The notes below the pieces were generated by a model. The model saw nothing but the letters and a program-made list of their open reading frames with translations. It did no database searches and was not told the origin of the DNA. Both the position numbers and the translations under genes were made by a program. From Geothrix sp. 21YS21S-4 (lineage in GTDB: Bacteria; Acidobacteriota; Holophagae; Holophagales; Holophagaceae): a DNA stretch of 64,000 bases. Within the stretch, counting starts at the first letter, position 1, and each line of letters begins with the position of its first letter. Where the stretch lies: contig NZ_CP132719.1 of NCBI RefSeq assembly GCF_030845995.1, forward strand, positions 1,736,001-1,800,000, written 5' to 3'. Positions 39,216 through 46,813 of the stretch are shown piece after piece.

Positions 39216-40188
39216 ATCGCCATTTCTCCGTGCTTTCTTTATCGATTGTATATTCTGGGAACCTGATTCTGAAAGTTACTTGTCTTAATTTGGTTGCGTA
39301 AATTGCTTCAATTTTTGCATTAAACGCTACTTTTAAAATGTTTTTACAAATATACAAGCCAATACCTGAACCACTTGATTTTATCTTTACAGCTTCTTTC
39401 CCTCTTGTCCCCCTCTTGAAGATGTTGGATATTTCTTCTTTGTTAAAACCAATTCCTGTATTTATAACATCAATGATTAGATTTCCTGTGGTTTTTTGAG
39501 GTTTAATTTCGATTGTGATTTCTGTATCTGGGTCACAGTATTTTAAGGCATTTTCTAGCAAATTCATGAATACTTGTTGCAGCAAGTCTTTATGACCTCG
39601 CACTTTGTACTGTGTCGTTGAGTCAGTAATGCTGATTCTCACCCCTCTTTTTTCAGCAGGCTCTTGAAAGAATTGTACTGCATGCATGGCTACGAGGGGG
39701 ATTGTTGCGATTCCAAGTCGTGCACGTAAGGACTCTCTACCTGACTGAGTTGTGAGTTGGGAAAGGTATGCAAGATTGCGAACGAGCTCAATTGTCATAG
39801 CAAGCTGTGCACGAACAGTTTTTAATTTTTGCTGTCTCTTCTCTTCCTTGATGGTGCCATCAATTACATTGTCGATTGTTCCAATAACTGCATTAAGTGG
39901 AGCAATGATTTGATGTGTAAAATTGAGAATCAAGGGATTATCGATCTCCGTCTGACTCTCCTGAGAATCCTCGTCGTCTATATCGCTAGGGATTTCGGGG
40001 AGAGAAGGGGGAGGCGGGCTGATGGGAATCCCTTCTGCCGAGGGGAGAGGTGTCGTTACGGGCGGGAAATGGGGGATGGGTGGGTTTTCTGGTGTTATTT
40101 TTTCAGCTTTCTGCAATTTTATTGTTCCCGTGCTGGGCTTTTTAGGTGGAGGTAATGTGAAAATTGGTTGTTTTTTTGGGTTATTCAT
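39196..40188 (-). CDS. Soluble sensor histidine kinase
   Basis: 330 residues with no transmembrane segment. Residues 1-80 are Pro-rich and likely disordered. The H-box is LNFTHQIIAPLNAVIG with H92; the ATPase domain has NLLENALKY (209-217), DVINTGIGF (240-248) and GSGIGLYI (273-280). No recognisable sensor domain exists, so the signal may come through a partner protein or the disordered arm. It starts nine bases after the nuclease gene and overlaps the receiver gene. AT-rich like its two partners. Confidence 0.85.
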   Translation of the reverse strand: MNNPKKQPIFTLPPPKKPSTGTIKLQKAEKITPENPPIPHFPPVTTPLPSAEGIPISPPPPSLPEIPSDIDDEDSQESQTEIDNPLILNFTHQIIAPLNAVIGTIDNVIDGTIKEEKRQQKLKTVRAQLAMTIELVRNLAYLSQLTTQSGRESLRARLGIATIPLVAMHAVQFFQEPAEKRGVRISITDSTTQYKVRGHKDLLQQVFMNLLENALKYCDPDTEITIEIKPQKTTGNLIIDVINTGIGFNKEEISNIFKRGTRGKEAVKIKSSGSGIGLYICKNILKVAFNAKIEAIYATKLRQVTFRIRFPEYTIDKESTEKWRYEKDTR

Positions 40189-40197
40189 GGCGTACCT

Positions 40198-41148
40198 TCA
40201 TTGTTGGCGCAAAATTATTTTAATTTGATTTATATCAGCAGTTATTTCAAGATTTGACCACAGGGAGATGATTCTGAACGCTTCCGTTACGGCGGATGCA
40301 CTGAGGTCTATTGAAGGCTGAATATAGAATACAGTGTCTTCAGCTGTTTCAATGGTGGTTCTATCTGCTGGTAAGATTTTAATTGTATCGGATCTATTGA
40401 AATATCTAATGGAAGCCAATAGCGCTCTCAACCCATGACAATCCGCACCTGATAGGGAAACTAATGGGTCTACATTACACCAATCATATAAATCTTTATC
40501 GAGGCGAAATTTTTTCCAGTTGCCACAATCACCGAGTTTGGCCGACTCAGTCCGAACGGAAATCAATTCTGATAATGCGGCAGATAGTTCAATCGACATT
40601 AAAAAATTTGAGGAAATAGGGTCGATTGCTAACAATCCGTATAGACCTTGGACGACCTTTGTCAGAAATTGAGTTAAGGAGAATATGGAAGATTCTATAA
40701 TTTTGTCATTAAATTCTAGTCCATACTTTATTAATAAAACGGATTCATGTGAGATTTTTCGTTCTAACTCGACAGAATCCCAGACCCTAACTATCGGCCT
40801 TCTCCTCGCTCTGTTCCAATTCGATATTTCTGTTTTGCAATTAGGGCTATAGCTGGTGGTAGTGCATAGAAGCAAATAATCTGCTCCATGATTGTCGGCA
40901 TATGCGATTTTTCCGTATACAGTTGGCCAATCAATAGATTTTGAGTATCTTTTACATTCAACATACCATTTTTGCATTTCAATATTGCCGCTTAAGTCAA
41001 TGGAAAGTGCTTGACCCTCAATGTCTCGTCCTCCATCAGCGCCAGGAGTTCTCCACACCGCATTCTGAAGGCCATTAAGGATCATTAAGTCATATATTAA
41101 ATTTTCAAACTCGGTGGGAGTCAATTTCAGCAGTTTGCTTCGGACCAC
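40198..41148 (-). CDS. Mrr-like PD-(D/E)XK restriction endonuclease with unknown C-terminal domain
   Basis: 316 residues. LTPTEFENLIYDLMILNG and GADGGRDIEG, then WYVECKRYSK, are the Mrr-type nuclease core, with D42, E64 and K66 as the expected catalytic residues. QFGK-like downstream elements (YADNHGADYLLLCTTTSY) fit. The remaining 170 residues match no domain I recognise and may be the regulatory or sensing part. A GTG start is supported by GAGGTG at good spacing. It is first in an operon with a histidine kinase and receiver, an arrangement I do not recognise from catalogued restriction systems. Confidence 0.82.
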   Translation of the reverse strand: MVRSKLLKLTPTEFENLIYDLMILNGLQNAVWRTPGADGGRDIEGQALSIDLSGNIEMQKWYVECKRYSKSIDWPTVYGKIAYADNHGADYLLLCTTTSYSPNCKTEISNWNRARRRPIVRVWDSVELERKISHESVLLIKYGLEFNDKIIESSIFSLTQFLTKVVQGLYGLLAIDPISSNFLMSIELSAALSELISVRTESAKLGDCGNWKKFRLDKDLYDWCNVDPLVSLSGADCHGLRALLASIRYFNRSDTIKILPADRTTIETAEDTVFYIQPSIDLSASAVTEAFRIISLWSNLEITADINQIKIILRQQ

Positions 41149-41387
41149 CGGGCACCTCGGCCATTAATGGCGAACGATATTTTGACTGATTTCATTTCGT
41201 ACCAATGAAGATTGAACTCCAATTGGTTGTATCTGCATTGAGCACCTCTGGAAGGCTTACCACACCCTATCCAGGACACGTCCTTCTGAGAAGTCCTTAC
41301 TCAAGAACGAACGTTTGGAATAGGCGCCATGGAGATTCACGGTCAGTAAATCAGAGGAGTGGGCCGCTCACCCACGCTCTAAATTTC

Positions 41388-42578
41388 TCATTCTCTTCCC
41401 TCTGGCTCTGACTTCAATGCAGTCTCCAGCGCCAAAGCGACCCTCTCACTGTTGCTTCGGTGCTGTGAGTTGGCCAAGTGGGCATACCTTTTGGTGGTGC
41501 TCGCTTGGCTATGGCCGAGAAGAGCCCCTATCATTTCAAGGCTCATGCCACCCTGAGCCGCATAGCTTGCGAAGGTGTGGCGAAGGTCGTGGATTCGTAC
41601 GCCTAGGATCTTTGCTTTCTCACGGATGGCGTCCCAGGGTTTCTCTAGGTTCACTAGGTTAGTGCCTTCCTTGTCGCCTGCGATGACGTAGGGGTTATTG
41701 AGCATCTGAGGCAGAGTCTCCACCACTGCGACGGCAGGCTTGTTTAGGAAGACGGCCTTGGCACCGGTTTTGGAGTCCTTGAGGCGCAGAACCCCGCTCT
41801 CAAGGTCCACCTCGTCCCATTGCAAGCGCAGAATTTCGTTGAGTCTGGCGCCGGTGAACATGAGGAGGCGAATGGCGGCAATGGCGAAGAGGGACTGCTC
41901 CTTGGTCTTCTCCATGGTGGTGAGAACCTCTGCGAGGCGTCGAAGCTCGGCAGCTGAAAGAAATCGTTCTCTGGAGTGTTCCTTGAATTTCTGGATGTAG
42001 AAGCAGGGGTTCGAGGCCTGGGGGCGGTAGCCCCAGAGTTCGGCCATTTTGAGCATTTTCGACATGACGGCCAGTACGCGGTTGGCTTGGTAGGGCGTGG
42101 CGCGGATGCTGTGGTGAAGCTTCGCAATGTCGCCAGGCTCCAGATCCCGCACGAGGCGCTTGCCGAGTTCGGGAACGATGAAGCGGGCGATGGCTTCCCT
42201 GTACTGGCGCTGCGTGGTGGCCTTGGTTTTCGTCTCTACATGTTCCTCAAGGAATCGGTTGGCTAGTTCGTTCACAGTTGGCGCGTCGCGCTGCTCTGTG
42301 AGCTTCTTGTGCGGGTCTTCACCTTCGAGGATTTGGAGGCGGATCTTCTGCGCCTTCTTCCGGGCCTGGTCCACGGTTATGACGCCGTAGCGACCGAGCG
42401 TGATCCAGTGCTGCTCTGCGCGTTTCGTGTACTTGAACGCGAAAACCTTCGTGCCGGAGGTCCACACGCGGATGCCGAAGCCGGGCATGTCGCGATCCCA
42501 CACGGTGTAGGCCTTCTCGCCGGGTTGAAGGCTGTCGACCAGTGTCTTGGTGAACCGTTCAGTTGGAGTCCGTGGCAT
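41388..42578 (-). CDS. int: Tyrosine recombinase (phage-type integrase) of the tRNA-Thr element
   Basis: 396 residues, intact. The N-terminal DUF4102 arm-binding domain (TKTLVDSLQPGEKAYTVWDRDMPGFGIRV) is followed by a SAM-like core-binding domain and the catalytic domain with R in FTGARLNEILRLQW, HDLRHTFAS, LGHSQASTTKRYAHL (final Tyr). It lies next to attR and is oriented inward, as in P4-like elements that target tRNA genes. A perfect 8-bp dyad lies just before its start and may be an arm site or operator. Confidence 0.96.
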   Translation of the reverse strand: MPRTPTERFTKTLVDSLQPGEKAYTVWDRDMPGFGIRVWTSGTKVFAFKYTKRAEQHWITLGRYGVITVDQARKKAQKIRLQILEGEDPHKKLTEQRDAPTVNELANRFLEEHVETKTKATTQRQYREAIARFIVPELGKRLVRDLEPGDIAKLHHSIRATPYQANRVLAVMSKMLKMAELWGYRPQASNPCFYIQKFKEHSRERFLSAAELRRLAEVLTTMEKTKEQSLFAIAAIRLLMFTGARLNEILRLQWDEVDLESGVLRLKDSKTGAKAVFLNKPAVAVVETLPQMLNNPYVIAGDKEGTNLVNLEKPWDAIREKAKILGVRIHDLRHTFASYAAQGGMSLEMIGALLGHSQASTTKRYAHLANSQHRSNSERVALALETALKSEPEGRE

Positions 42579-42603
42579 GGTTCCCTCTTGCGTCGGGCGG
42601 TCG

Positions 42604-42625
42604 AGTAGCTATGCTGCTAGCTACT
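42604..42625. promoter_or_regulatory. Dyad upstream of int
   Basis: AGTAGCTA and TAGCTACT separated by six bases, 26 bases before the int start codon. A second CTAGC-containing word follows. Candidate autorepressor or integrase arm site. Confidence 0.45.
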
Positions 42626-42745
42626 GACTGAGCTAGCAATTCGATGATAGCTCCGGGGATTCTCCAAGGCACGAATCTTTGACAAGTATAGAAAATAAAT
42701 GACTTCAATTCTTAATCTGATTTGCCAACCCTACCCATCATGATA

Positions 42746-42792
42746 ATTCGTAATCAGCAGGTCGCAGGTTCGAATCCTGTAGTTGGCTCCAA
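42746..42792 (+). repeat. attR: second copy of the 47-bp tRNA-Thr segment
   Basis: Identical to 35879-35925. It is only the 3' part of the tRNA and cannot form a tRNA by itself. Confidence 0.93.
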
Positions 42793-42795
42793 TGG

Positions 42796-42830
42796 AACCC
42801 CCCGAAACCTAGTGTTGACGGGGGTTTTTT
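42796..42830 (+). terminator. Original tRNA-Thr terminator, now beyond attR
   Basis: AACCCCC pairs with GGGGGTT, followed by TTTT. Its place right after attR suggests it is the ancestral terminator separated from the tRNA by the integration. Confidence 0.75.
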
Positions 42831-43030
42831 CTATGTCGAGATGGTTTGGAAAAGAGCCCACAAAAGCATGTAGAGATTGGCTTGAAGCTTTTTTTACCAA
42901 AATATGGATATTCGAGGGTACAAAAAATCTGGTAACGTAGAGCTATCTCTCGATCTTCTGGTCATGATTGAATGCTCTTCTCTAGAATGAACTTCCTGGG
43001 CTGTTTACTTGGGCCTGAATGGGGGGATGA

Positions 43031-43606
43031 ATGCAATTCCGGATTCTTCCTGCAGGATTATTATTCTTGGGTTCATATTTTCCACTCTCAGTAATCCTCG
43101 CATTGCAAGATATAAAATTGTCAATTTGGGGCGGTCCCTTATGGAAGCAGTGTATCGCACATAAATATATGATCTTTGAACACCCCTATCTTTCCATTAT
43201 TGGTATTTTGGGGACAGGGTTGTGCTTTTTTATTACTATATACCTACTTCAACACATTAGATATAAATACCCAATTACCGTAGTAGAAGCTAAATCAATC
43301 CCCAGTGAGTTAATTGGTTATAGTTTTCCTTATATTGTTTCGTTTATGGGAGTGGATTACGCATCTTTAGGGAAGATTGCGGGTCTTGCGGCATTCCTCT
43401 TCTGGCTATTCATTATTACTTACCGTGCCGGTCAAATCATCATGAACCCACTATTACTTGTATTTGGGTGGAATTTGTATGAAGCGAAGATTACCATTGG
43501 AAGTCAACAAAGGATTGTAAGAATATTATCAAATCAAAAATTAGTGCCAGGAAATTATCTAAGTGAGGAAATTCAACAAAATTATATTTGCAAGAAGGGT
43601 GAATAG
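43031..43606 (+). CDS. kwaA: Kiwa anti-phage system membrane subunit KwaA
   Basis: 191 residues with four hydrophobic segments (about 4-25, 52-75, 95-112 and 115-133) and a C-terminal cytoplasmic tail. NPLLLVFGWNLYEAKI after the last segment, and the size, fit KwaA of the two-gene Kiwa defence system, in which a membrane KwaA works with KwaB. Identification rests mainly on the clear KwaB partner starting two bases downstream. Strongly AT-rich compared with the core genome, so acquired. A GGGGGG run serves as ribosome site. Confidence 0.8.
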   Translation: MQFRILPAGLLFLGSYFPLSVILALQDIKLSIWGGPLWKQCIAHKYMIFEHPYLSIIGILGTGLCFFITIYLLQHIRYKYPITVVEAKSIPSELIGYSFPYIVSFMGVDYASLGKIAGLAAFLFWLFIITYRAGQIIMNPLLLVFGWNLYEAKITIGSQQRIVRILSNQKLVPGNYLSEEIQQNYICKKGE

Positions 43607-43608
43607 AC

Positions 43609-44520
43609 ATGCCTAGTTTTAATGAGTGGAAAAATTTTAACTATACACAATCAACAGTGCAGTTGTGGGTATTTAAAAAAAGCTCAACTGATGCAAAATA
43701 TAAGGGATGGCATGTCAGAACTGATGGAGGAATTGAAGTTATGTTTCGTAATGCAGTAATTAATCAATTATCCAAAATATCAGAGCATTTTGAATACACG
43801 CATATATCTCAAAACAATGAGTCCAGCTGTATGGAACACCCTCTGGAGGATTGTGAGGGTTTGATTGCATTACTTGATATTGTGGATCAGCCTGAAGGGG
43901 AACATGTAGCAGAAAATGTTAAACAACTCCGTGGATCGACGGGTTATTTGGTTAAATTTCAATTTAATGATGAAACCGTTTATGCAGTGAAGAAAACAGC
44001 GCCATCCTGGAGTCCTAAAATTAGAAAGTCATTAATTAATGCTTTATTTATTCAGGGCGAACTCTCAGTCGTGCCCAACGAGGAATTCACCTTCAGTTCA
44101 TTTTTTGATTTTTTCTGTTTCAATGAAAATGTATATATTATTGGCAAGCGCTCATTTGAATCAACCATAGCAGAGAAAAGTGTATATAAAAAGAATTTTT
44201 CAGATTTAAGATTATCTCCTGAATTTATTAGTGTATTCAGCGAGATGACTTCGATCGTTGAATTTGTTGGTGAAAATGCAATGCATCTTCGCAGAATGGC
44301 CACTATTCAAAAGAAAGAAGTATACAGGAATCCCAATTTTTTAATCGAATTAAAAAGAGTGAGTGACATGAGAAATTGGGGTATTGAATTTGATGCAGAA
44401 GGCAGAATAGTACCAACTCTTAGTACTGCTAAAATCATCATACAAGTATTATTAGATCATCGTTTATTTAGCGAAATTACATCAAATTACTATGACGTTC
44501 CAGATGCAATCGTGGTGTAA
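43609..44520 (+). CDS. kwaB: Kiwa anti-phage system effector KwaB (DUF4868)
   Basis: 303 residues, about the known KwaB length. The C-terminal DUF4868 pattern is visible: VGENAMHLRRMATIQKKEVY, then a Phe-Leu-Leu helix, then NWGIEFDAEGRIVPT and a final LLDHRLFSEITSNYYDVPDA. KwaB binds DNA and acts downstream of KwaA, which senses infection at the membrane, according to published work on Kiwa. It forms a two-base-gap operon with kwaA and ends before a bidirectional terminator. It lies outside the att-bounded element, just beyond attR. Confidence 0.85.
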   Translation: MPSFNEWKNFNYTQSTVQLWVFKKSSTDAKYKGWHVRTDGGIEVMFRNAVINQLSKISEHFEYTHISQNNESSCMEHPLEDCEGLIALLDIVDQPEGEHVAENVKQLRGSTGYLVKFQFNDETVYAVKKTAPSWSPKIRKSLINALFIQGELSVVPNEEFTFSSFFDFFCFNENVYIIGKRSFESTIAEKSVYKKNFSDLRLSPEFISVFSEMTSIVEFVGENAMHLRRMATIQKKEVYRNPNFLIELKRVSDMRNWGIEFDAEGRIVPTLSTAKIIIQVLLDHRLFSEITSNYYDVPDAIVV

Positions 44521-44560
44521 TCGAGAGCAAGACAGGTTCGGCGACGGTGAACGTGGAACA

Positions 44561-44587
44561 AAACGGCCCCCAAGCTGGGGGCCGTTT
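44561..44587. terminator. Terminator between kwaB and S9 peptidase gene
   Basis: Perfect 11-bp stem AAACGGCCCCC/GGGGGCCGTTT with a 5-base loop, extended by GTGG/CCAC outside. The poly-T part is short. Lies between convergent genes. Confidence 0.8.
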
Positions 44588-44606
44588 CCACTTCGAAAGA
44601 GACGGG

Positions 44607-46748
44607 CTACTTCCCAAACCCCTCCGGCAACTTAATCCCCAGATTCTTCACCAAAAACGCCCACTGGTCCGCCCTCTCGGCGATCTGCTTGGTGGTGGGT
44701 TTGCCGGCGCCGTGGCCGGCGTCGGTTTCGATGCGGGTGAGCACGGGGGCGGAACCGGCCTGGTCGGCCTGGAGGGTGGCGATGAACTTGTGGCTGTGGG
44801 CGGGGACGACGCGATCGTCGTGGTCGCCGGTGGTCACGAGGGTGGGCGGATACTTCACGCCGGGCTTGAGGGTGTGGAGGGGGCTGTAGGTCATCAGGTA
44901 CTTGAAGCCCTCGGGATCATCGGAGCAGTCGTAGTCGCTCTTCCACATCCACCCGATGGTGAAGGTGTGGTACCGCAGCATGTCCATGACGCCGACGGCG
45001 GGCAGGGCCGCGCCGAAGAGATCCGGGCGCTGGGTCATGCAGGCGCCCACCAGCAGCCCGCCGTTGGATCCGCCGTGGATGGCGAGCCTGGGCGTGGCGG
45101 TGTACTTCTCGCGGATCAGCCACTCGGCGGCCGCGATGAAGTCGTCGAACACGTTCTGCTTGGTCCGCTGGCGGCCGGCCTCGTACCAGGCGCGGCCGTA
45201 CTCGCTGCCGCCGCGCAGGCAGGCGTGGGCGTAGACGCCGCCCATCTCCATCCAGGCGAGGACCCCCGGGCTGAACCCCGGCGTCGCGGGCACGTTGAAG
45301 CCGCCGTAGCCGTAGAGCAGCGTGGGGTTCTGGCCGTCCAGCTTCAGGCCCTTGCGGTAGGCGAGGAACATCGGGATCTTCGTGCCGTCCTTGCTGGGGT
45401 AGAAGACCTCCTTCACCTCGAAGGCGGCGGGATCGAAGGCCACCTTGGACTGGCGGAAGACCTCGCTCTTGCCGGTGGCGAAATCGTAGCGGTAGAGGGT
45501 CGTGGGCCGGTTGTAGCTGGTGAATCCGTAGAAGGCTTCGGTGTCCTCGCGGCGGCCGCCGAAGCCGATCAACGAGCCGACGCCGGGAAGCGCGATCTCC
45601 CGCTCCAGCTTGCCCTTCAGGTCGTAGAGGCGGACGGTGGTGAGGGCGTCGATGCGCCAGGTGGCGACGAAACGATTGGCAACGAGGTTCACGCCCGCCA
45701 GCACGTCGCGGCCCGGTCCCTCGGGAATGAGGGTCTTCCAGTCCTTGGACTCGGGCTTGCCCACCTCGATGGCCACCAGCCGGCTACGGGGGGCGCCCTG
45801 GTCGGTGAGCACGTAGAAAGTGTTCCCGTCGTTGCCCACCACGCGGTAGCTGCCGTCGAACTTGTCCAGCCACGGCGCCACGGGGGCGGTGGGCTTGGTC
45901 AGGTCCTTCAGGAAGACGCGGTCGCGGCGGTCCGTGCCCTGGGACTGGTAGACCACGAGCCATTTGCCGTCGTCGGTCTCCAGGCCGCCGAAGCCCCAGT
46001 CCGGCTGGTCCGGCCGCTCGTAGAGGACGGTGTCCTTCTCCACGGGCGTGCCCAGCTTGTGGAAGAGCAGCTGCTGGTTCTTGAAGACGCCGGTGAGCGC
46101 GCTGCGGTCCTTGGGCAGGGGATAGCGGGTGTAGTAGAAGCCGCTGCCGTCCTTAGTCCAGTCGCTCACGCCGTTGCGGCCCAGGGGCAGCTCGTCGGGG
46201 AGGTCCTGGCCGGTCTCGATGTTCCGCACCTTCCAGATGTTGAGGTCGGCGCCGCCCTTCGACAGGGAGTAGGCCATCAGGCGGCCGTCGTCGGTGAACG
46301 TGGTGATGCCGAGGGAGACGGTGCCGTCCTTGCTGAGGGCGTTGGGATCCAGCAGCACCCGACCCGGCTGCTTCAAGTCGGTGGTGACGTACAAAACGCT
46401 CTGGTTCTGGAGGCCCGTGTTGTGGCTGTAGATGTAGTACTTCCCGCGCTTGGCGGGGGCGCCAAACTTCTCGTAGTCCCACAGCTTCGTCAGGCGGGCC
46501 TCAACGGCCTTCCGCTCGGGAATCTGGTCCAGGTAGGCGCGGGTGGTGCGGTTCTGGGCAGCCACCCAGGCGGCGGTTTCGGGCGAGCGGTCGTCCTCCA
46601 GCCAGCGGTAGGGGTCCGCGACCTTGGTGCCGTGGTAGTCGTCCACCACGTCGGCCTTGCGGGTGGCGGGATAGGTCAGGGGCGCCTGGGCCGACAGGAC
46701 GGCGGCCAGTCCGGCCAGCGCCCAGGCGCGGGAAAGGAGTCGGGTCAT
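44607..46748 (-). CDS. Secreted prolyl oligopeptidase (S9A), copy 1
   Basis: 713 residues with a signal peptide ([13 protein letters not shown]). Propeller start [25 protein letters not shown] is the prolyl endopeptidase hallmark. Catalytic serine in [11 protein letters not shown], aspartate in GDHDDRVVP, histidine in AGHGAGKPT. It should cut after proline in short peptides, here outside the cytoplasm. It is the second gene of a tandem pair; AGGAGG precedes the ATG. Confidence 0.93.
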   Translation of the reverse strand: MTRLLSRAWALAGLAAVLSAQAPLTYPATRKADVVDDYHGTKVADPYRWLEDDRSPETAAWVAAQNRTTRAYLDQIPERKAVEARLTKLWDYEKFGAPAKRGKYYIYSHNTGLQNQSVLYVTTDLKQPGRVLLDPNALSKDGTVSLGITTFTDDGRLMAYSLSKGGADLNIWKVRNIETGQDLPDELPLGRNGVSDWTKDGSGFYYTRYPLPKDRSALTGVFKNQQLLFHKLGTPVEKDTVLYERPDQPDWGFGGLETDDGKWLVVYQSQGTDRRDRVFLKDLTKPTAPVAPWLDKFDGSYRVVGNDGNTFYVLTDQGAPRSRLVAIEVGKPESKDWKTLIPEGPGRDVLAGVNLVANRFVATWRIDALTTVRLYDLKGKLEREIALPGVGSLIGFGGRREDTEAFYGFTSYNRPTTLYRYDFATGKSEVFRQSKVAFDPAAFEVKEVFYPSKDGTKIPMFLAYRKGLKLDGQNPTLLYGYGGFNVPATPGFSPGVLAWMEMGGVYAHACLRGGSEYGRAWYEAGRQRTKQNVFDDFIAAAEWLIREKYTATPRLAIHGGSNGGLLVGACMTQRPDLFGAALPAVGVMDMLRYHTFTIGWMWKSDYDCSDDPEGFKYLMTYSPLHTLKPGVKYPPTLVTTGDHDDRVVPAHSHKFIATLQADQAGSAPVLTRIETDAGHGAGKPTTKQIAERADQWAFLVKNLGIKLPEGFGK

Positions 46749-46813
46749 GGGGCAACCTCCTGGAGCAGACGCCCAGGATACCTCGTGACACTAGGTTGAG
46801 AAAGTGGAGGCCG

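Larger units (their letters stand above)
35926..42792. mobile_element. Integrative element in tRNA-Thr with HUH Rep and candidate defence operon
   Basis: A 6.87-kb element bounded by the 47-bp att repeats. From the tRNA side it holds an excisionase-like HTH gene, an HUH replication gene and a small ORF on the plus strand, a structured non-coding stretch, then on the minus strand receiver, histidine kinase, nuclease and, last, the integrase reading toward the element's interior. There are no structural, packaging or conjugation genes, so it would be a satellite-like or mobilizable element. Base composition differs by module: the rep module is GC-richer, the nuclease/kinase module AT-rich. Confidence 0.85.
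42579..43030. other. int leader, attR and kwaA leader
   Basis: No protein gene. Contains the int upstream dyad, attR, the native tRNA terminator and about 200 AT-rich bases before kwaA that must hold its promoter; TTGAAG at 42882-42887 is the best -35 candidate but its -10 partner is poor. Confidence 0.5.

Noticed and set aside
38793-41148. Assignment of the kinase-receiver-nuclease operon to Detocs
   Set aside because: No TPR-bearing kinase, no second receiver and no receiver-effector fusion.
41205-41411. 68-codon plus-strand frame between nuclease and integrase
   Set aside because: No ribosome site or family pattern, and it runs into the antisense end of int.
42722-42940. 72-codon frame over attR
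   Set aside because: It reads through the tRNA fragment and terminator; not a gene.
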